Positions 24,645-34,302 of a stretch of 64,000 nucleotides of DNA are shown one piece after another. Positions within the stretch are counted from its first letter, which is position 1; the number at the start of each line of letters is the position of its first letter. Below the pieces are notes generated by a model. That model made no database searches and was not told where the DNA came from. It saw only the letters and a list, made by a program, of their open reading frames with translations. Made by a program: the position numbers and the translations under genes. Source of the stretch: Clostridium acidisoli DSM 12555 (GTDB lineage: Bacteria > Bacillota > Clostridia > Clostridiales > Clostridiaceae); NCBI RefSeq assembly GCF_900176305.1, contig NZ_FWXH01000002.1, positions 930,001-994,000 on the forward strand, read 5' to 3'.

Positions 24645-26057
24645 CTATTTAATATCCTTCAAAAATGCCACATATGCATTTACTGTTTCATATATATCTA
24701 CTTTGCTTGCAATTTCCCATGGTGCATGCATGTTAAGTAACGCAACTCCACAATCTATTACTTCCATTGCATATTCAGCTAGTATATATGCAATTGTTCC
24801 ACCGCCACCTTGGTCAACTTTTCCAAGTTCTGCTGTTTGCCATGACACATTATTTTTATTCATAACTTCTCTTATTTCTGCTACAAATTCTGCATTTGAA
24901 TCATTACAGCCATATTTTCCTCTTGAACCTGTATATTTATTGAATACAACACCTTTTCCAAGATATGCTGCATTTTTCTTTTCCATTACCGATGGATAAT
25001 TTGGATCAAAAGCAGCACTTACGTCTGAAGAAAGCATTTTTGAGTTAGATAATGTCCTTCTTAGTTTAATGTCACTGTAATCTTCAGTTTGCGCTATGAT
25101 TTCTGCAGTTGCATTTTCAAAAAATCTTGAACTCATACCAGTTGCACCAATGCTTCCAACTTCTTCTTTATCAACTAGTATAGTTACGCAGGTTTTATCT
25201 GTTTCTTTAAGTTTAAGCATTGCTTCAAAAGAAGTAAATGCACATATCCTGTCGTCATGTCCATAACCCATAACCATACTCTTATCAAAACCGTAGTCTC
25301 TTGCCTTTCCTGCTGGAACAACTTCTAATTCTGCTGATACAAAGTCTTCTTCATCAATTCCATATTTTTCATTCAATATGTTTAATACATTTGCTTTAAC
25401 TCTGTCCTTGGCATCTTTATCTTTTACTGGAATACTTCCTATTAAAATGTTTAGGTTTTCTCCTTCTATTCCTGTAGAAAGCGGCTTTTTAAGTTGATCT
25501 TGAGCAAGATGAACTAAAAGATCAGAAACACCAAATACTGGATCTGAATCATCCTCCCCAATATTGACATTTATCACTTTTCCATCACTTTTTACAATCA
25601 CTCCATGTATTGCTAGTGGTATTGTAACCCATTGATATTTTTTAATACCACCATAATAATGAGTTTCAAAATGTGCTAAATCTGTGTCTTCATATAGTGG
25701 ATTTTGTTTTAAATCAAGTCTAGGAGAGTCAATATGTGCTCCTAGTATTTTCATTCCACTTTGAAGAGGTTCCTTTCCAATTAGGTACAATGCTAAATTT
25801 TTGCCTTTATTATTTGCATAAACCTTATCCCCTGCTTTTAGTTTTATGTCTTCACTAATTATCTTATTTAGATCAACATAACCCTCAGCTTCAGCAAGTT
25901 TTACAAATTCACTTACACATTCTCTTTCCGTTTTGCATTTTGATATAAATTCCTTATATCTCTCTGAAACCTCAAATACATTTTTTAAATCTTTTTCCTC
26001 ATATTTTTCCCATGCATATTCATATTTTTTTCCTAATACATCCTTTTTAGTTACCAC
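24645..26057 (-). CDS. M18 family aminopeptidase
   Basis: A 470-residue cytoplasmic metallo-aminopeptidase of the M18 (aminopeptidase I) family, which prefers acidic or neutral N-terminal residues. Metal-binding motifs: GAHIDSPRLDL near residue 167, the LVDKEEVGSIGATG segment with the catalytic Glu near residue 298, and the final MHAPWEIASKVDIYE. The length matches M18 enzymes of clostridia. Start is GTG at 26057 after GGGGGAC. It stands alone upstream of 5-FTHF cyclo-ligase. Confidence 0.93.
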   Translation of the reverse strand: MVTKKDVLGKKYEYAWEKYEEKDLKNVFEVSERYKEFISKCKTERECVSEFVKLAEAEGYVDLNKIISEDIKLKAGDKVYANNKGKNLALYLIGKEPLQSGMKILGAHIDSPRLDLKQNPLYEDTDLAHFETHYYGGIKKYQWVTIPLAIHGVIVKSDGKVINVNIGEDDSDPVFGVSDLLVHLAQDQLKKPLSTGIEGENLNILIGSIPVKDKDAKDRVKANVLNILNEKYGIDEEDFVSAELEVVPAGKARDYGFDKSMVMGYGHDDRICAFTSFEAMLKLKETDKTCVTILVDKEEVGSIGATGMSSRFFENATAEIIAQTEDYSDIKLRRTLSNSKMLSSDVSAAFDPNYPSVMEKKNAAYLGKGVVFNKYTGSRGKYGCNDSNAEFVAEIREVMNKNNVSWQTAELGKVDQGGGGTIAYILAEYAMEVIDCGVALLNMHAPWEIASKVDIYETVNAYVAFLKDIK

Positions 26058-26115
26058 TCAAATGTCCCCCTGTCATATATTCCTTTATAGGATATTCTAT
26101 CACATATTATAGATT

Positions 26116-26700
26116 TTAAAACCTCTTCTTAAAATTTATAAAGTTTTTCTCTGTGATTATTCCGTCAATTAAGATATCATGTTCCTCTTTTGGAACATTT
26201 TTTAATATTTGAAATTCATATCCAATTGCAATTTTTTTAATATTTGATCCTTCAAAAAACCTATCATAAAAACCACCACCATAACCAAGCCTTCCTCCAA
26301 AATTATCAAAAGCAAGACCTGGCACTATTGCCATATCAATGTCATTTATTGATGTGGCTTCTTTATTTATATCTGGTTCTAATATTCCCATTTTACTAGG
26401 TATAAGTTCTTCAATGGATTCTATATATAAAACCTTCATACCTTTTTCTCTGTTAATTACTTTTGGTACACATACTTTTTTACCCAAATCAAAAGCGTGT
26501 CTTATTATTCTATGAGTATCTACTTCATTTTGAAAACTAACATAACTAAATATAACTTTAGCCGATAAAAAATATGGATTTTGTGTAATATTCTCGAAAA
26601 TAAAATTATCTAAATTTGCTTTTTCAGTTCTAGATAATTTGTCTCTTTTATTTAACATATATCTTCTTATTTCTTCTTTATTTTTTATCTGCAATTCCAT
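26116..26700 (-). CDS. 5-formyltetrahydrofolate cyclo-ligase
   Basis: A protein of 194 residues that converts 5-formyl-THF to 5,10-methenyl-THF with ATP. The family ends, PGLAFDNFGGRLGYGGGFYDRF and the preceding PDINKE block, are clear, as is the N-terminal IRRYMLNKRDKLS. The start overlaps the end of hprK: ATG 26712 and ATG 26700 both occur in frame inside it, and I chose 26700 on the usual family length. The overlap implies translational coupling to hprK. Confidence 0.88.
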   Translation of the reverse strand: MELQIKNKEEIRRYMLNKRDKLSRTEKANLDNFIFENITQNPYFLSAKVIFSYVSFQNEVDTHRIIRHAFDLGKKVCVPKVINREKGMKVLYIESIEELIPSKMGILEPDINKEATSINDIDMAIVPGLAFDNFGGRLGYGGGFYDRFFEGSNIKKIAIGYEFQILKNVPKEEHDILIDGIITEKNFINFKKRF

Positions 26701-27592
26701 CCATTCTTTCATTTATAGTTTGAACTGGAGTTATATTTGAAGTAAGACTATATCTATAATTTGCTGCTGCCGCTTCAATAATTACTGCTAAGTTTCTTCC
26801 TGGTCTTATTGGGATTGTCATCTTTCTTATAGGTACATTTAAAATCTCAATATATTCACTATCTATTCCAAGCCTATCATAGTCACGTCCCTCTTTCCAC
26901 TGTTCAAGGTACATAACCATGTCTATTGTTTTTGAATCAAGTACAGAACTAAGACCATATAATGCAGGTACATCTATTATCCCCATACCTCTTACTTCTA
27001 ACATTCCATTTGTAATGTATGGTGACTTTCCATTTAGTGTTCCCTCAATAGCTTTAATATCTACAGCGTCATCTGCTACAAGTCTATGTCCTCTCTTTAT
27101 AAGTTCTAAGGCAGTTTCACTTTTCCCTATACCACTTTCTCCTGTTATAAGTATTCCAAAACCATAGACATCAACTAAAACACCATGCATTCTTGTTTCT
27201 GGTGCTAGTTTTTCATCTAGATAATTCATTACTTTACTTATAAAACGCGTTGTTAAAATATCTGTTCTCAGAATCCAAACATTATGAGCTTTTGCTTCTT
27301 CAATAAATTCTTCGTGAGGGAGCAAATTTCTAGCAAAAACTATACAAGGAGTATGAAATTGAAAAAACTTTTTTAACCTCTTTTTTCGAATTTCAACTCT
27401 CATTGCATCTAAAAAACTCCATTCTGCATTTCCAATCACTTGAATTCTTTCATTGGCAAAATAATTATAAAATCCTGAAAACTGAAGTCCAGGTCTGTTT
27501 ATATCACTTTGGCAAACCTCAGCAGTACTATCTCCTTTTACAATTATATCTAATTTTAAATCTTCAGCTATTGTTTCAATTTTAACAGGCAT
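26678..27592 (-). CDS. hprK: HPr kinase/phosphorylase
   Basis: A 304-residue bifunctional sensor enzyme that phosphorylates HPr on Ser46 and removes the phosphate again, setting CcpA-mediated carbon repression. Walker A is GESGIGKS at residues 151-158; the catalytic His is in RMHGVLVDV near residue 136. The C-terminal family signature VRGMGIIDVPALYG is present. The start ATG is at 27592. It overlaps the cyclo-ligase gene. Its product links to the cre site found in the mannose-PTS operon at 52157-52171. Confidence 0.97.
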   Translation of the reverse strand: MPVKIETIAEDLKLDIIVKGDSTAEVCQSDINRPGLQFSGFYNYFANERIQVIGNAEWSFLDAMRVEIRKKRLKKFFQFHTPCIVFARNLLPHEEFIEEAKAHNVWILRTDILTTRFISKVMNYLDEKLAPETRMHGVLVDVYGFGILITGESGIGKSETALELIKRGHRLVADDAVDIKAIEGTLNGKSPYITNGMLEVRGMGIIDVPALYGLSSVLDSKTIDMVMYLEQWKEGRDYDRLGIDSEYIEILNVPIRKMTIPIRPGRNLAVIIEAAAANYRYSLTSNITPVQTINERMDGIADKK

Positions 27593-27703
27593 TAATCAAA
27601 CCGCCTTTCATTATTTATAGAATTATGTACACAAAATATATTAGCTTGTAATTTTTTCAATGTACCTTAAAGCATCTTCAAAATTTGTTGAAGATGCCTA
27701 ATA

Positions 27704-28678
27704 TTATTCTACCACTATTTTGCTTTTATTCAAGTCATGTATTGCTTCAACAAATCTTATTGTTCCAGTTTTTGAGCTCATTACAACTGAATGTGTTGTA
27801 GCCACTTCATTTTTAGAATAAATAACGCCTTTAAGAAGGTCACATTCCGTTATTCCTGTGGCTGCGAAAAACACATCATCCGATTTTGCAAGATCATCTA
27901 TACCAAATATCTTATGTATATCATCTATGCCCATTTTTTTGCATCTTTCAATTTCTTCTTCACTGTGAGCTACAAGTTGAGCTTGCATTTCTCCGCCCAT
28001 ACATTTTATAGCTGCTGCTGCTATTACACCTTCTGGCGCACCGCCAATTCCCATAAGCATATCTACACCAGTTTCTTCAAATCCACATGCAAGTGCTGCT
28101 GCTACGTCACCTTCGCCAAATAGTTTAACTCTTGCTCCAACTTCTCTTGCTGCATCTACAATGTAATCGTGTCTTTCTCTTTCTTGTACTATTATAGTAA
28201 GTTCAGTAATATCTTTATTTAATGCTTTTGCTACATTTATCATATTTTCTTTTGGGGATTTTTTAATATCAATAGCACCTTTTGCTCCTGGTCCTACAAC
28301 TATCTTTTTCATATACATATCTGGTGCATGTAGAAGGCTCCCCTTAGGTCCCATTGCTACAACTGCAATTGCATTAGGCAGACCTTTTGCTATTAAAATT
28401 GTACCATCAAGTGGATCAACTGCTATATCCATTTCAGGCATATTATCTTCACCAATTCCAACTTTTTGACCTATATATAACATAGGTGCCTCATCAAGCT
28501 CTCCTTCACCTATTACAACTGTTCCTCTAACTGGCATCAATCCAAAAGCCTTTTCCATTCCATCAACTGCAGCCTGATCTGCTGCCATTTTGTCGCCTCT
28601 ACCCATAAGATTGGCTGATTGTATTGCAGCCGCTTCTGTAACTCTTACAAGAGCCATACTTATATCCATATTTAACAT
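27704..28678 (-). CDS. glpX: Class II fructose-1,6-bisphosphatase
   Basis: A 324-residue GlpX-type phosphatase for gluconeogenesis. Motifs: AAIQSANLMGRGDK near residue 18, GEGELDEAPMLYIG near residue 62, MDIAVDPLDGT near residue 87 and GIGGAPEGVIAAAA near residue 190. The start at ATG 28678 is set by TAGGAGGAA on the minus strand; the longer frame upstream runs through that site. It is monocistronic, after hprK in the same direction. Confidence 0.95.
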   Translation of the reverse strand: MLNMDISMALVRVTEAAAIQSANLMGRGDKMAADQAAVDGMEKAFGLMPVRGTVVIGEGELDEAPMLYIGQKVGIGEDNMPEMDIAVDPLDGTILIAKGLPNAIAVVAMGPKGSLLHAPDMYMKKIVVGPGAKGAIDIKKSPKENMINVAKALNKDITELTIIVQERERHDYIVDAAREVGARVKLFGEGDVAAALACGFEETGVDMLMGIGGAPEGVIAAAAIKCMGGEMQAQLVAHSEEEIERCKKMGIDDIHKIFGIDDLAKSDDVFFAATGITECDLLKGVIYSKNEVATTHSVVMSSKTGTIRFVEAIHDLNKSKIVVE

Positions 28679-29161
28679 TAAGAAATTCCTCCTAGAATTT
28701 AAATTAGGCATACAATCCAAAATAAACTAGTACTCTAACTAGTTATTTTTTAAATATGTCTTATATATAATACATAAAGTATATATGTGCTATACAAATA
28801 ACTAATTTCCACAAATATTATATCATATTTAATTATGGTGTTGAATAAATAATATTTAATTTTCTTACTATCATAAAAAAATTTAATTTATAAAAAATAA
28901 TATAATTTATAATTAATTTTTTCCATAATATGACATGTTTCTTCATTTACATATTATTCCATATAGCTTTTTTCAACAGGCTTCTTTATTTTACATAATT
29001 TGTATTTTGCTATTTTTGTATATACTTACTCATATCTTGGCATTATTTGTAATTTTATAATTTTTTATGACTACGGAAAACATTTTACACCTTATTACTA
29101 TTTTGTTAAAATGAATTTACAACAAAATAGTAGTTATTTTAGTATAGAGGAGAGGATTACT
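28679..29161. other. Intergenic region between glpX and the second spo0E-like gene
   Basis: About 480 bp of very AT-rich DNA holding the divergent promoters of glpX and the Spo0E-like gene. A longer plus-strand frame starting at 29000 has no ribosome binding site. I see no RNA or repeat here. Confidence 0.5.
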
Positions 29162-29320
29162 ATGAACCCAGAACTCAAAATTTTAAACCTAGAGATTGAC
29201 AAAGCTAGAACTATATTATATAAGCTTACTAATAATAAAAGCCTTACTGATAGTAATGTGGTTTTTTGTAGTCAAAAATTGGACAAGCTTTTAAATAAGT
29301 ATCACGAATTATTAAGCTAA
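29162..29320 (+). CDS. Spo0E-like aspartyl-phosphate phosphatase
   Basis: A 52-residue protein with the Spo0E layout: a first helix (ELKILNLEIDKARTILYKL), a turn, and the signature CSQKLDKLLNKYHEL, which contains the S-Q-x-L-D motif in full. It should dephosphorylate Spo0A-P or a related response regulator and oppose sporulation. The start ATG 29162 follows GAGGAGAGG; an upstream extension is not supported. A strong terminator follows. It is a second copy besides 12614-12772, with a better match to the motif. Confidence 0.88.
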   Translation: MNPELKILNLEIDKARTILYKLTNNKSLTDSNVVFCSQKLDKLLNKYHELLS

Positions 29321-29330
29321 AAATTTAAAT

Positions 29331-29380
29331 TAGCTACATTAAGAAACTTTAAAAGATTTCTTAATGTAGCCCCCTATTTT
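29331..29380. terminator. Bidirectional terminator
   Basis: GCTACATTAAGAAA and TTTCTTAATGTAGC pair perfectly and are followed by a T run on the plus strand. It serves the Spo0E-like gene and the convergent cardiolipin synthase gene. Confidence 0.92.
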
Positions 29381-29387
29381 TTTATAA

Positions 29388-30851
29388 TTACATTAATGCT
29401 CCAAATAGCCTAAAGAACCCTTCTTGAAATTTAATCCATGTACTTCTAGACTTATACCATTCCATTGTTACAAGCTTACTTTTATTCATATCAATTTTAA
29501 AAATGTCTGCGCATTTTGATGAAAACTTTCTATCATATATAAATGCATTAACTTCAAAATCTAATCTAAAACTCCTTATATCCATATTTGTTGTTCCTAT
29601 TGTTGAAACTTGACCATCTATAACAACCATTTTGGAATGTAAAAAACCTGGATATAAATAAACCTTAATTCCATAATCCATTAAAGCTTGAATGTATGAA
29701 AAAGTAACCCGGTAAACCATTTTTTTATCAGGTATTCCTGGTATCATAACCCTTACATCTTTTCCTGACATTGATGCAATTTGAAGAGCTTCAAGAAATG
29801 ATTGATCCGGTATAAAATAAGGAGTTTGAATAAATACAGATTCTTTTGCGCAATTTATCATCTTTATAATTCCTCTTTTAATCTGCTCTCCATTAGCGTC
29901 AGGTCCACTACTTACAATTTGAACTGCAATTTCACCTGATTGCTCTATTTTAGGAAATAACTTTTTCCTCATTTTTTCTTCATTAATATTTTTTTCATTT
30001 GAACAATAATACCAATCATTTATAAATTTCACTTGTAAAACTTGAACCGCTGAACCCGTTATTCTAAGATGAGTATCTCTCCAATGAGTTTTTTTTTCAC
30101 CGAGATCCATATATTCATCACCAATGTTCATTCCACCTAAATACCCAATTTTACCATCAATAACTACAATTTTGCGATGGTTTCTAAAATTAGCTCTAAG
30201 GTACGTGCCTAATTTTAAAGGAAAGAATCTATTAACTATTCCCCCAGCTTTTATTAAATCTTCATACATACTAAAAGGCGTAAGGAAGCTTCCAAAATGA
30301 TCATAGATTATCCTTACATCAAGTCCTTCTTTAGCTTTCTTTGTTAGTAAACCAACTATTCTTTTACCTATATTATCATTTTTAATTATAAAGTATAATA
30401 TGTTTATGGATTCAGTAGCCTCTTCTATATCCTTAATAAGCGACTCATATTTATCCTTTCCATTGGTAAAGATAGTAATGTCATTGTCTTGCGTTAATAT
30501 ACTTTTGCTTGCATTAATATGCATCTCCATAATGTCATAATAATTTGCATTGTTTGCATCTCTAAAAATTACTTTGTTATTTTGCAGCAAATATTTTTGC
30601 TCAAATAAAAATTCACTATACTTTTCATCAATTTCTTTTTTTCCCTTAAATACCTTTTGCTTGCCAAATCGCATACTTCTACCAAAAAATAAATATAATA
30701 TAAATCCGAGTATGGGTAAAAACGTGAATATTAATATCCACGTGCTTATTTCCACTGTGTTTTTTCTTTCTACATATATTGCTGTTATGATAAATAATAA
30801 ATTAATAATCATTATGAATTCAAATGCATGTAAAAAAAAGAGTATGTTCAT
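29388..30851 (-). CDS. cls: Cardiolipin synthase
   Basis: A 487-residue phospholipase D-type enzyme that condenses two phosphatidylglycerols into cardiolipin. Two N-terminal membrane helices (about residues 5-25 and 35-55) are followed by two HKD domains: NHRKIVVIDGKIGYLGG near residue 222 and LHSKMVVIDGQVSTIGT near residue 402. Length and order are typical. ATG follows TAGGAGGAT. An inverted repeat AACACTTTT/AAAAGTGTT at 30946-30971 lies upstream and may be an operator. Confidence 0.95.
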   Translation of the reverse strand: MNILFFLHAFEFIMIINLLFIITAIYVERKNTVEISTWILIFTFLPILGFILYLFFGRSMRFGKQKVFKGKKEIDEKYSEFLFEQKYLLQNNKVIFRDANNANYYDIMEMHINASKSILTQDNDITIFTNGKDKYESLIKDIEEATESINILYFIIKNDNIGKRIVGLLTKKAKEGLDVRIIYDHFGSFLTPFSMYEDLIKAGGIVNRFFPLKLGTYLRANFRNHRKIVVIDGKIGYLGGMNIGDEYMDLGEKKTHWRDTHLRITGSAVQVLQVKFINDWYYCSNEKNINEEKMRKKLFPKIEQSGEIAVQIVSSGPDANGEQIKRGIIKMINCAKESVFIQTPYFIPDQSFLEALQIASMSGKDVRVMIPGIPDKKMVYRVTFSYIQALMDYGIKVYLYPGFLHSKMVVIDGQVSTIGTTNMDIRSFRLDFEVNAFIYDRKFSSKCADIFKIDMNKSKLVTMEWYKSRSTWIKFQEGFFRLFGALM

Positions 30852-31020
30852 TAAGTATCCTCCTAATACGAATATTGTAACAACTTCTTTGGCATATAAA
30901 TCAAAATATACTAGGCTATTTTTTAATATGTCTTAAATGAATTATAACACTTTTTTACAATAAAAGTGTTAATTTTTATATAGAAAGCACTGTTTAGAGC
31001 TGTACACCTATTTTTACATA

Positions 31021-31053
31021 AAAAAGTGGATTTAAAAAAATCCACTTTATATC
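31021..31053 (-). terminator. Terminator of the radical SAM gene
   Basis: AAAGTGGATTT and AAATCCACTTT pair around a short A-rich loop and are followed by TTTTTATG on the minus strand, just after the stop at 31060. Confidence 0.9.
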
Positions 31054-31059
31054 TATATT

Positions 31060-32439
31060 CTAACCCTTTGACATCTTAATATTCCCTTTTTCATTGAAAA
31101 CTTCTTTCCAGGCTTTTTCAGCTTCTGGAGCAAAATCATTTGCTAATTTATCAAGTTGTCCCATAAATTCTGGATCTTTTAGCATCTTTTCTGCACTTGG
31201 ATCTGTCACATGAGCACCAACTTTTTCAACTATTTTTCTTACAACCTTTGTATTATCAATCATCATACATGGCATAAGCATGTTTTTATTGTAAGGTTGG
31301 CTTTTTCTAAGCACTTTAAAAAACTCTGTCTTAAATGCATCTAAAATGGGTTTGTCCTTAACATTATAAGTTGAAAAATGTGCAAATATACAAGGTTCAA
31401 CTTCTTCTTTTGAATTTATATGGCAATAGTATTTTCCTGCAATACAACCACCAACGTAAGGTGCATCATTGAAGAAATCAGCTGCAAAATATGGCTTTGT
31501 AACTCTTATTTTTCTTACTCTTTCTCCAAGCGTTAACCTTTGACTTGGTGTAAGCATCATACTTACATCTGGTGATTCACCAATTGGCATGTATATGAAA
31601 TACCAACCTATTTTAGCTCCTTTTTTTACTAGCATATCAATAAATTCATCTGAAGTTACTGTGTCCATATTTGCTGTTGAAGTTGCAGATGAAACTCCAA
31701 ATAACATTCCTCTTTCTCTAAGTAAATCCATGGATGACATAACTTTTTTAAATACGCCTTTTCCTCTTCTAGCATCTGTTTCTTTTTCAAAACCTTCTAA
31801 TGAAAACATAGGAATAACATTGCCAAGTTTCTTTAATCTATCTGCTATTTCTGATGTTATAAGTTGACCATTTGTAAATGGTGAGAACATAACATCATTA
31901 TACTTTTCATAAATATCTAACATATAGTCATTTATGAAAGGTTCTCCTCCAAGGATAATTATATAATATACTCCAAGATCTCTAGCTTCACCTATTATTC
32001 TATCAAGCTCCTCGATTGGAATATCATCTTTTTTACTATATCTAGCAGCATAACAACCTGAACATTTTAATGTACATCTCATGGATGGACTTATTAAAAT
32101 TGTAAAAGGAATCATTGTATCCTGCTCTTTTAAATATTTAGCTCTTTTTTCTCCGCCAAACCAAACTGCATTAGCAAAGAAATTCACAAAAAATTTCTCT
32201 AAACAATGTTTATCAGTTGTCTTTACTATGTCTTGTATAAGTGTATTAACAGCTTCATTGTTAGTATATAAATCATATACGGCATCAATTTGTTTCATGT
32301 CTTCTGGTTCAGTAATGGTATGTTTTATCATGTCAAAAATTCTTTCAACATTCTTTTCGGGATCTTTTTCTAGTAATTCAACGATCTTTTTTACAAACAT
32401 TTCTTTTGTACGGTTTTTAACTTTTTCTACTACGTTCAT
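31060..32439 (-). CDS. Radical SAM protein
   Basis: A 459-residue radical SAM enzyme. The cluster motif CTLKCSGC gives Cys122, Cys126 and Cys129; the glycine-rich SAM motif is ILGGEPFI near residue 162. A C-terminal extension has further cysteines (GGCIAGKYYC; EPCIFAHFS), as in SPASM-like or twitch domains. The first 110 residues are helical. The substrate is unknown; no short precursor peptide is seen beside it. It lies 27 bp after the CdaR-type gene and is probably co-transcribed with lrgA, lrgB and that regulator. Confidence 0.88.
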   Translation of the reverse strand: MNVVEKVKNRTKEMFVKKIVELLEKDPEKNVERIFDMIKHTITEPEDMKQIDAVYDLYTNNEAVNTLIQDIVKTTDKHCLEKFFVNFFANAVWFGGEKRAKYLKEQDTMIPFTILISPSMRCTLKCSGCYAARYSKKDDIPIEELDRIIGEARDLGVYYIIILGGEPFINDYMLDIYEKYNDVMFSPFTNGQLITSEIADRLKKLGNVIPMFSLEGFEKETDARRGKGVFKKVMSSMDLLRERGMLFGVSSATSTANMDTVTSDEFIDMLVKKGAKIGWYFIYMPIGESPDVSMMLTPSQRLTLGERVRKIRVTKPYFAADFFNDAPYVGGCIAGKYYCHINSKEEVEPCIFAHFSTYNVKDKPILDAFKTEFFKVLRKSQPYNKNMLMPCMMIDNTKVVRKIVEKVGAHVTDPSAEKMLKDPEFMGQLDKLANDFAPEAEKAWKEVFNEKGNIKMSKG

Positions 32440-32466
32440 CTTTCATTCCTCCATAAAGTGTATAAA

Positions 32467-33537
32467 TCATAACATGGAAACCACATACGCTGTAAAAAGT
32501 TCAAAAAGTTCAATTACATTTCTTGGATTTTTCCCAGTAATATCTTGAATCTTTTCAAATCTATAGTTTAATGTATTCCTATGTATATGTAGCTTTTCAG
32601 AAGTAGAATTGACTTCCCCATTATTGTAAACATAAGCTGCTAATGTCTCCAACAGATCCGCCTGTTTTCCTTCCTCCTTAAGCTTCTCAATAACGTTGTT
32701 AAATTTATAGTCATCTTTAAATTTTGCAAGCATAGAAATGAAGCGCAAGTCTTTATATAAAAAAATGTTTTTACTACTTTCTAATTTTTTCCCTATATTT
32801 AACGCTGTAATAGCCTGTTTCACAGAGTTTGAAATTATATGCTCTTGTAGCCCTAAACCAATATCAATACCATTGTAAAGTTCCAAATCCAGACATCTTT
32901 TTATTCTTTTAATAGTAGGTCTATCAGAATTCATAAATACAACTATTGTATTTGTATTTAACAATAATATATATTCATCTTTCTCTAGAAAGTGTTTAAA
33001 TGCATTCTCTACCTTTTTAGACGATAGCTCATTAAAACCTATAACTACTGGAATGTATGAAATATTAAGATCTATTCCAAGAGATAAACCCCTTTCAAGA
33101 AAAGCTTCTGAGTATTCTTCTGTTTTATAAGAAAGTTCATACAAAAATTTTTCTATCTGTTCTTCCTTTATTTTACGCTGATTTAGCGAATGTTCTTGGT
33201 TAATCAAAAGTTCAGCAGTAACACTCACAAGCTGACTAAATTCCTTTACCACCTTTGGGTTACCTGCTATTCCTATGACTCCAACTATGTTTCCTTCGGA
33301 AAAAATAGGAGAGTTAACTCCCTTTTTTACAGCTAGAGAAGAGGCATCGTCATAAACTTCTATCATCTTGCCAAGTTTTAGTGCTTTTTGAGCACCTGAA
33401 TGTACCTTATACATTCTTTCCTTGTCTCCACTACCTATGATGACACCCTGCTCATCAGTAATAATAACATTGTAGGGGATGACACCCATCATCTTATCCA
33501 CAATTTTTTGTGCTAGCTGTTTTGACAAATTCACCAT
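32467..33537 (-). CDS. CdaR/SdaR-type sugar diacid regulator
   Basis: A 356-residue transcription activator-like protein. The N-terminal putative sugar-diacid recognition domain covers about residues 3-130 (QKIVDKMMGVIPYNVIITDEQG, VIGIAGNPKVVKEFSQLV). A GGDEF-like/PucR middle region follows, and the C-terminal PucR HTH closes with NNGEVNSTSEKLHIHRNTLNYRFEKI. Family members respond to small acids. The gene follows lrgB by 58 bp in the same direction, so it is a likely regulator of lrgAB and the radical SAM gene. Confidence 0.88.
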   Translation of the reverse strand: MVNLSKQLAQKIVDKMMGVIPYNVIITDEQGVIIGSGDKERMYKVHSGAQKALKLGKMIEVYDDASSLAVKKGVNSPIFSEGNIVGVIGIAGNPKVVKEFSQLVSVTAELLINQEHSLNQRKIKEEQIEKFLYELSYKTEEYSEAFLERGLSLGIDLNISYIPVVIGFNELSSKKVENAFKHFLEKDEYILLLNTNTIVVFMNSDRPTIKRIKRCLDLELYNGIDIGLGLQEHIISNSVKQAITALNIGKKLESSKNIFLYKDLRFISMLAKFKDDYKFNNVIEKLKEEGKQADLLETLAAYVYNNGEVNSTSEKLHIHRNTLNYRFEKIQDITGKNPRNVIELFELFTAYVVSML

Positions 33538-33595
33538 AATGTCTCTCCTCTTTGTAAAAATATAAATATATTAAAACCTCTCTAAATTCAACTAT

Positions 33596-34297
33596 TTATA
33601 TTAAGCTTTGAAAAATTTTTGCAATTATTGGTGCTATAATAACAGTTATTAGTCCAGTTAACCCTATAGAAAGGCTACTCATACCACCTTCAATTTCACC
33701 TAGTTCAATTGCCTTTGATGTACCGATAGCATGCGATGAACATCCTAATGCTATTCCTTTCGCTACTTTATCCTCTATTCTAAAGACTTTAAAGACTACT
33801 GGTCCAATTATTGCCCCAAATATACCCGTTATTATTATTGCTGCCACCGTTACAGATTGAATTCCACCAATTTGCTGTGAAACTGCCATTCCAATTGGTG
33901 TAGTAATAGATTTTGGAATCATAGATAAACCTAATTTTTTTGATATTCCGAATAAATTGCATAATAGTACTATGGTTATCATGCCACCAATAGTTCCAAA
34001 GGAAATTCCTGCGACTATGGGTAGTGCATATGCCTTTAACAGTTTTATCTTTTTATAAAGTGGTACTGCAAGAACTACAGTTGCAGGTGAAAGAAGAAAA
34101 GTTATAAATTGACCACCATCATTATATTCTTTAACACTAACGTTAAAACATTTTAAAAATATAATTAATAAGGCTATACTTATTAAAAGTGGATTCAAAA
34201 TAGCCAATTTAGTTTTTCTGTTTATAATACATCCAATTTCAAAGGCTACTAGAGAAATCATTATCGAAAATAATGGCATAGATATTAATTCTTTCAA
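33596..34297 (-). CDS. lrgB: LrgB/CidB family membrane protein
   Basis: A 233-residue protein with six to eight membrane helices. Family motifs include FLLSPATVVLAVPLYKK near residue 68, MIPKSITTPIGMAVSQQIGG near residue 127 and LGCSSHAIGTSKAIELGE near residue 185. With LrgA it forms a holin-like pair in staphylococci and a pyruvate transport facilitator (PftAB) in Bacillus. The start is TTG at 34297 after AAGAGGAG. It begins five bases after lrgA. Confidence 0.93.
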   Translation of the reverse strand: MKELISMPLFSIMISLVAFEIGCIINRKTKLAILNPLLISIALLIIFLKCFNVSVKEYNDGGQFITFLLSPATVVLAVPLYKKIKLLKAYALPIVAGISFGTIGGMITIVLLCNLFGISKKLGLSMIPKSITTPIGMAVSQQIGGIQSVTVAAIIITGIFGAIIGPVVFKVFRIEDKVAKGIALGCSSHAIGTSKAIELGEIEGGMSSLSIGLTGLITVIIAPIIAKIFQSLI

Positions 34298-34302
34298 GTT
34301 GT

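Noticed and set aside
26116-26712. Start of the cyclo-ligase at ATG 26712
   Set aside because: It would extend the protein beyond the usual N-terminus and has no better ribosome binding site than ATG 26700; either is possible, 26700 was preferred.
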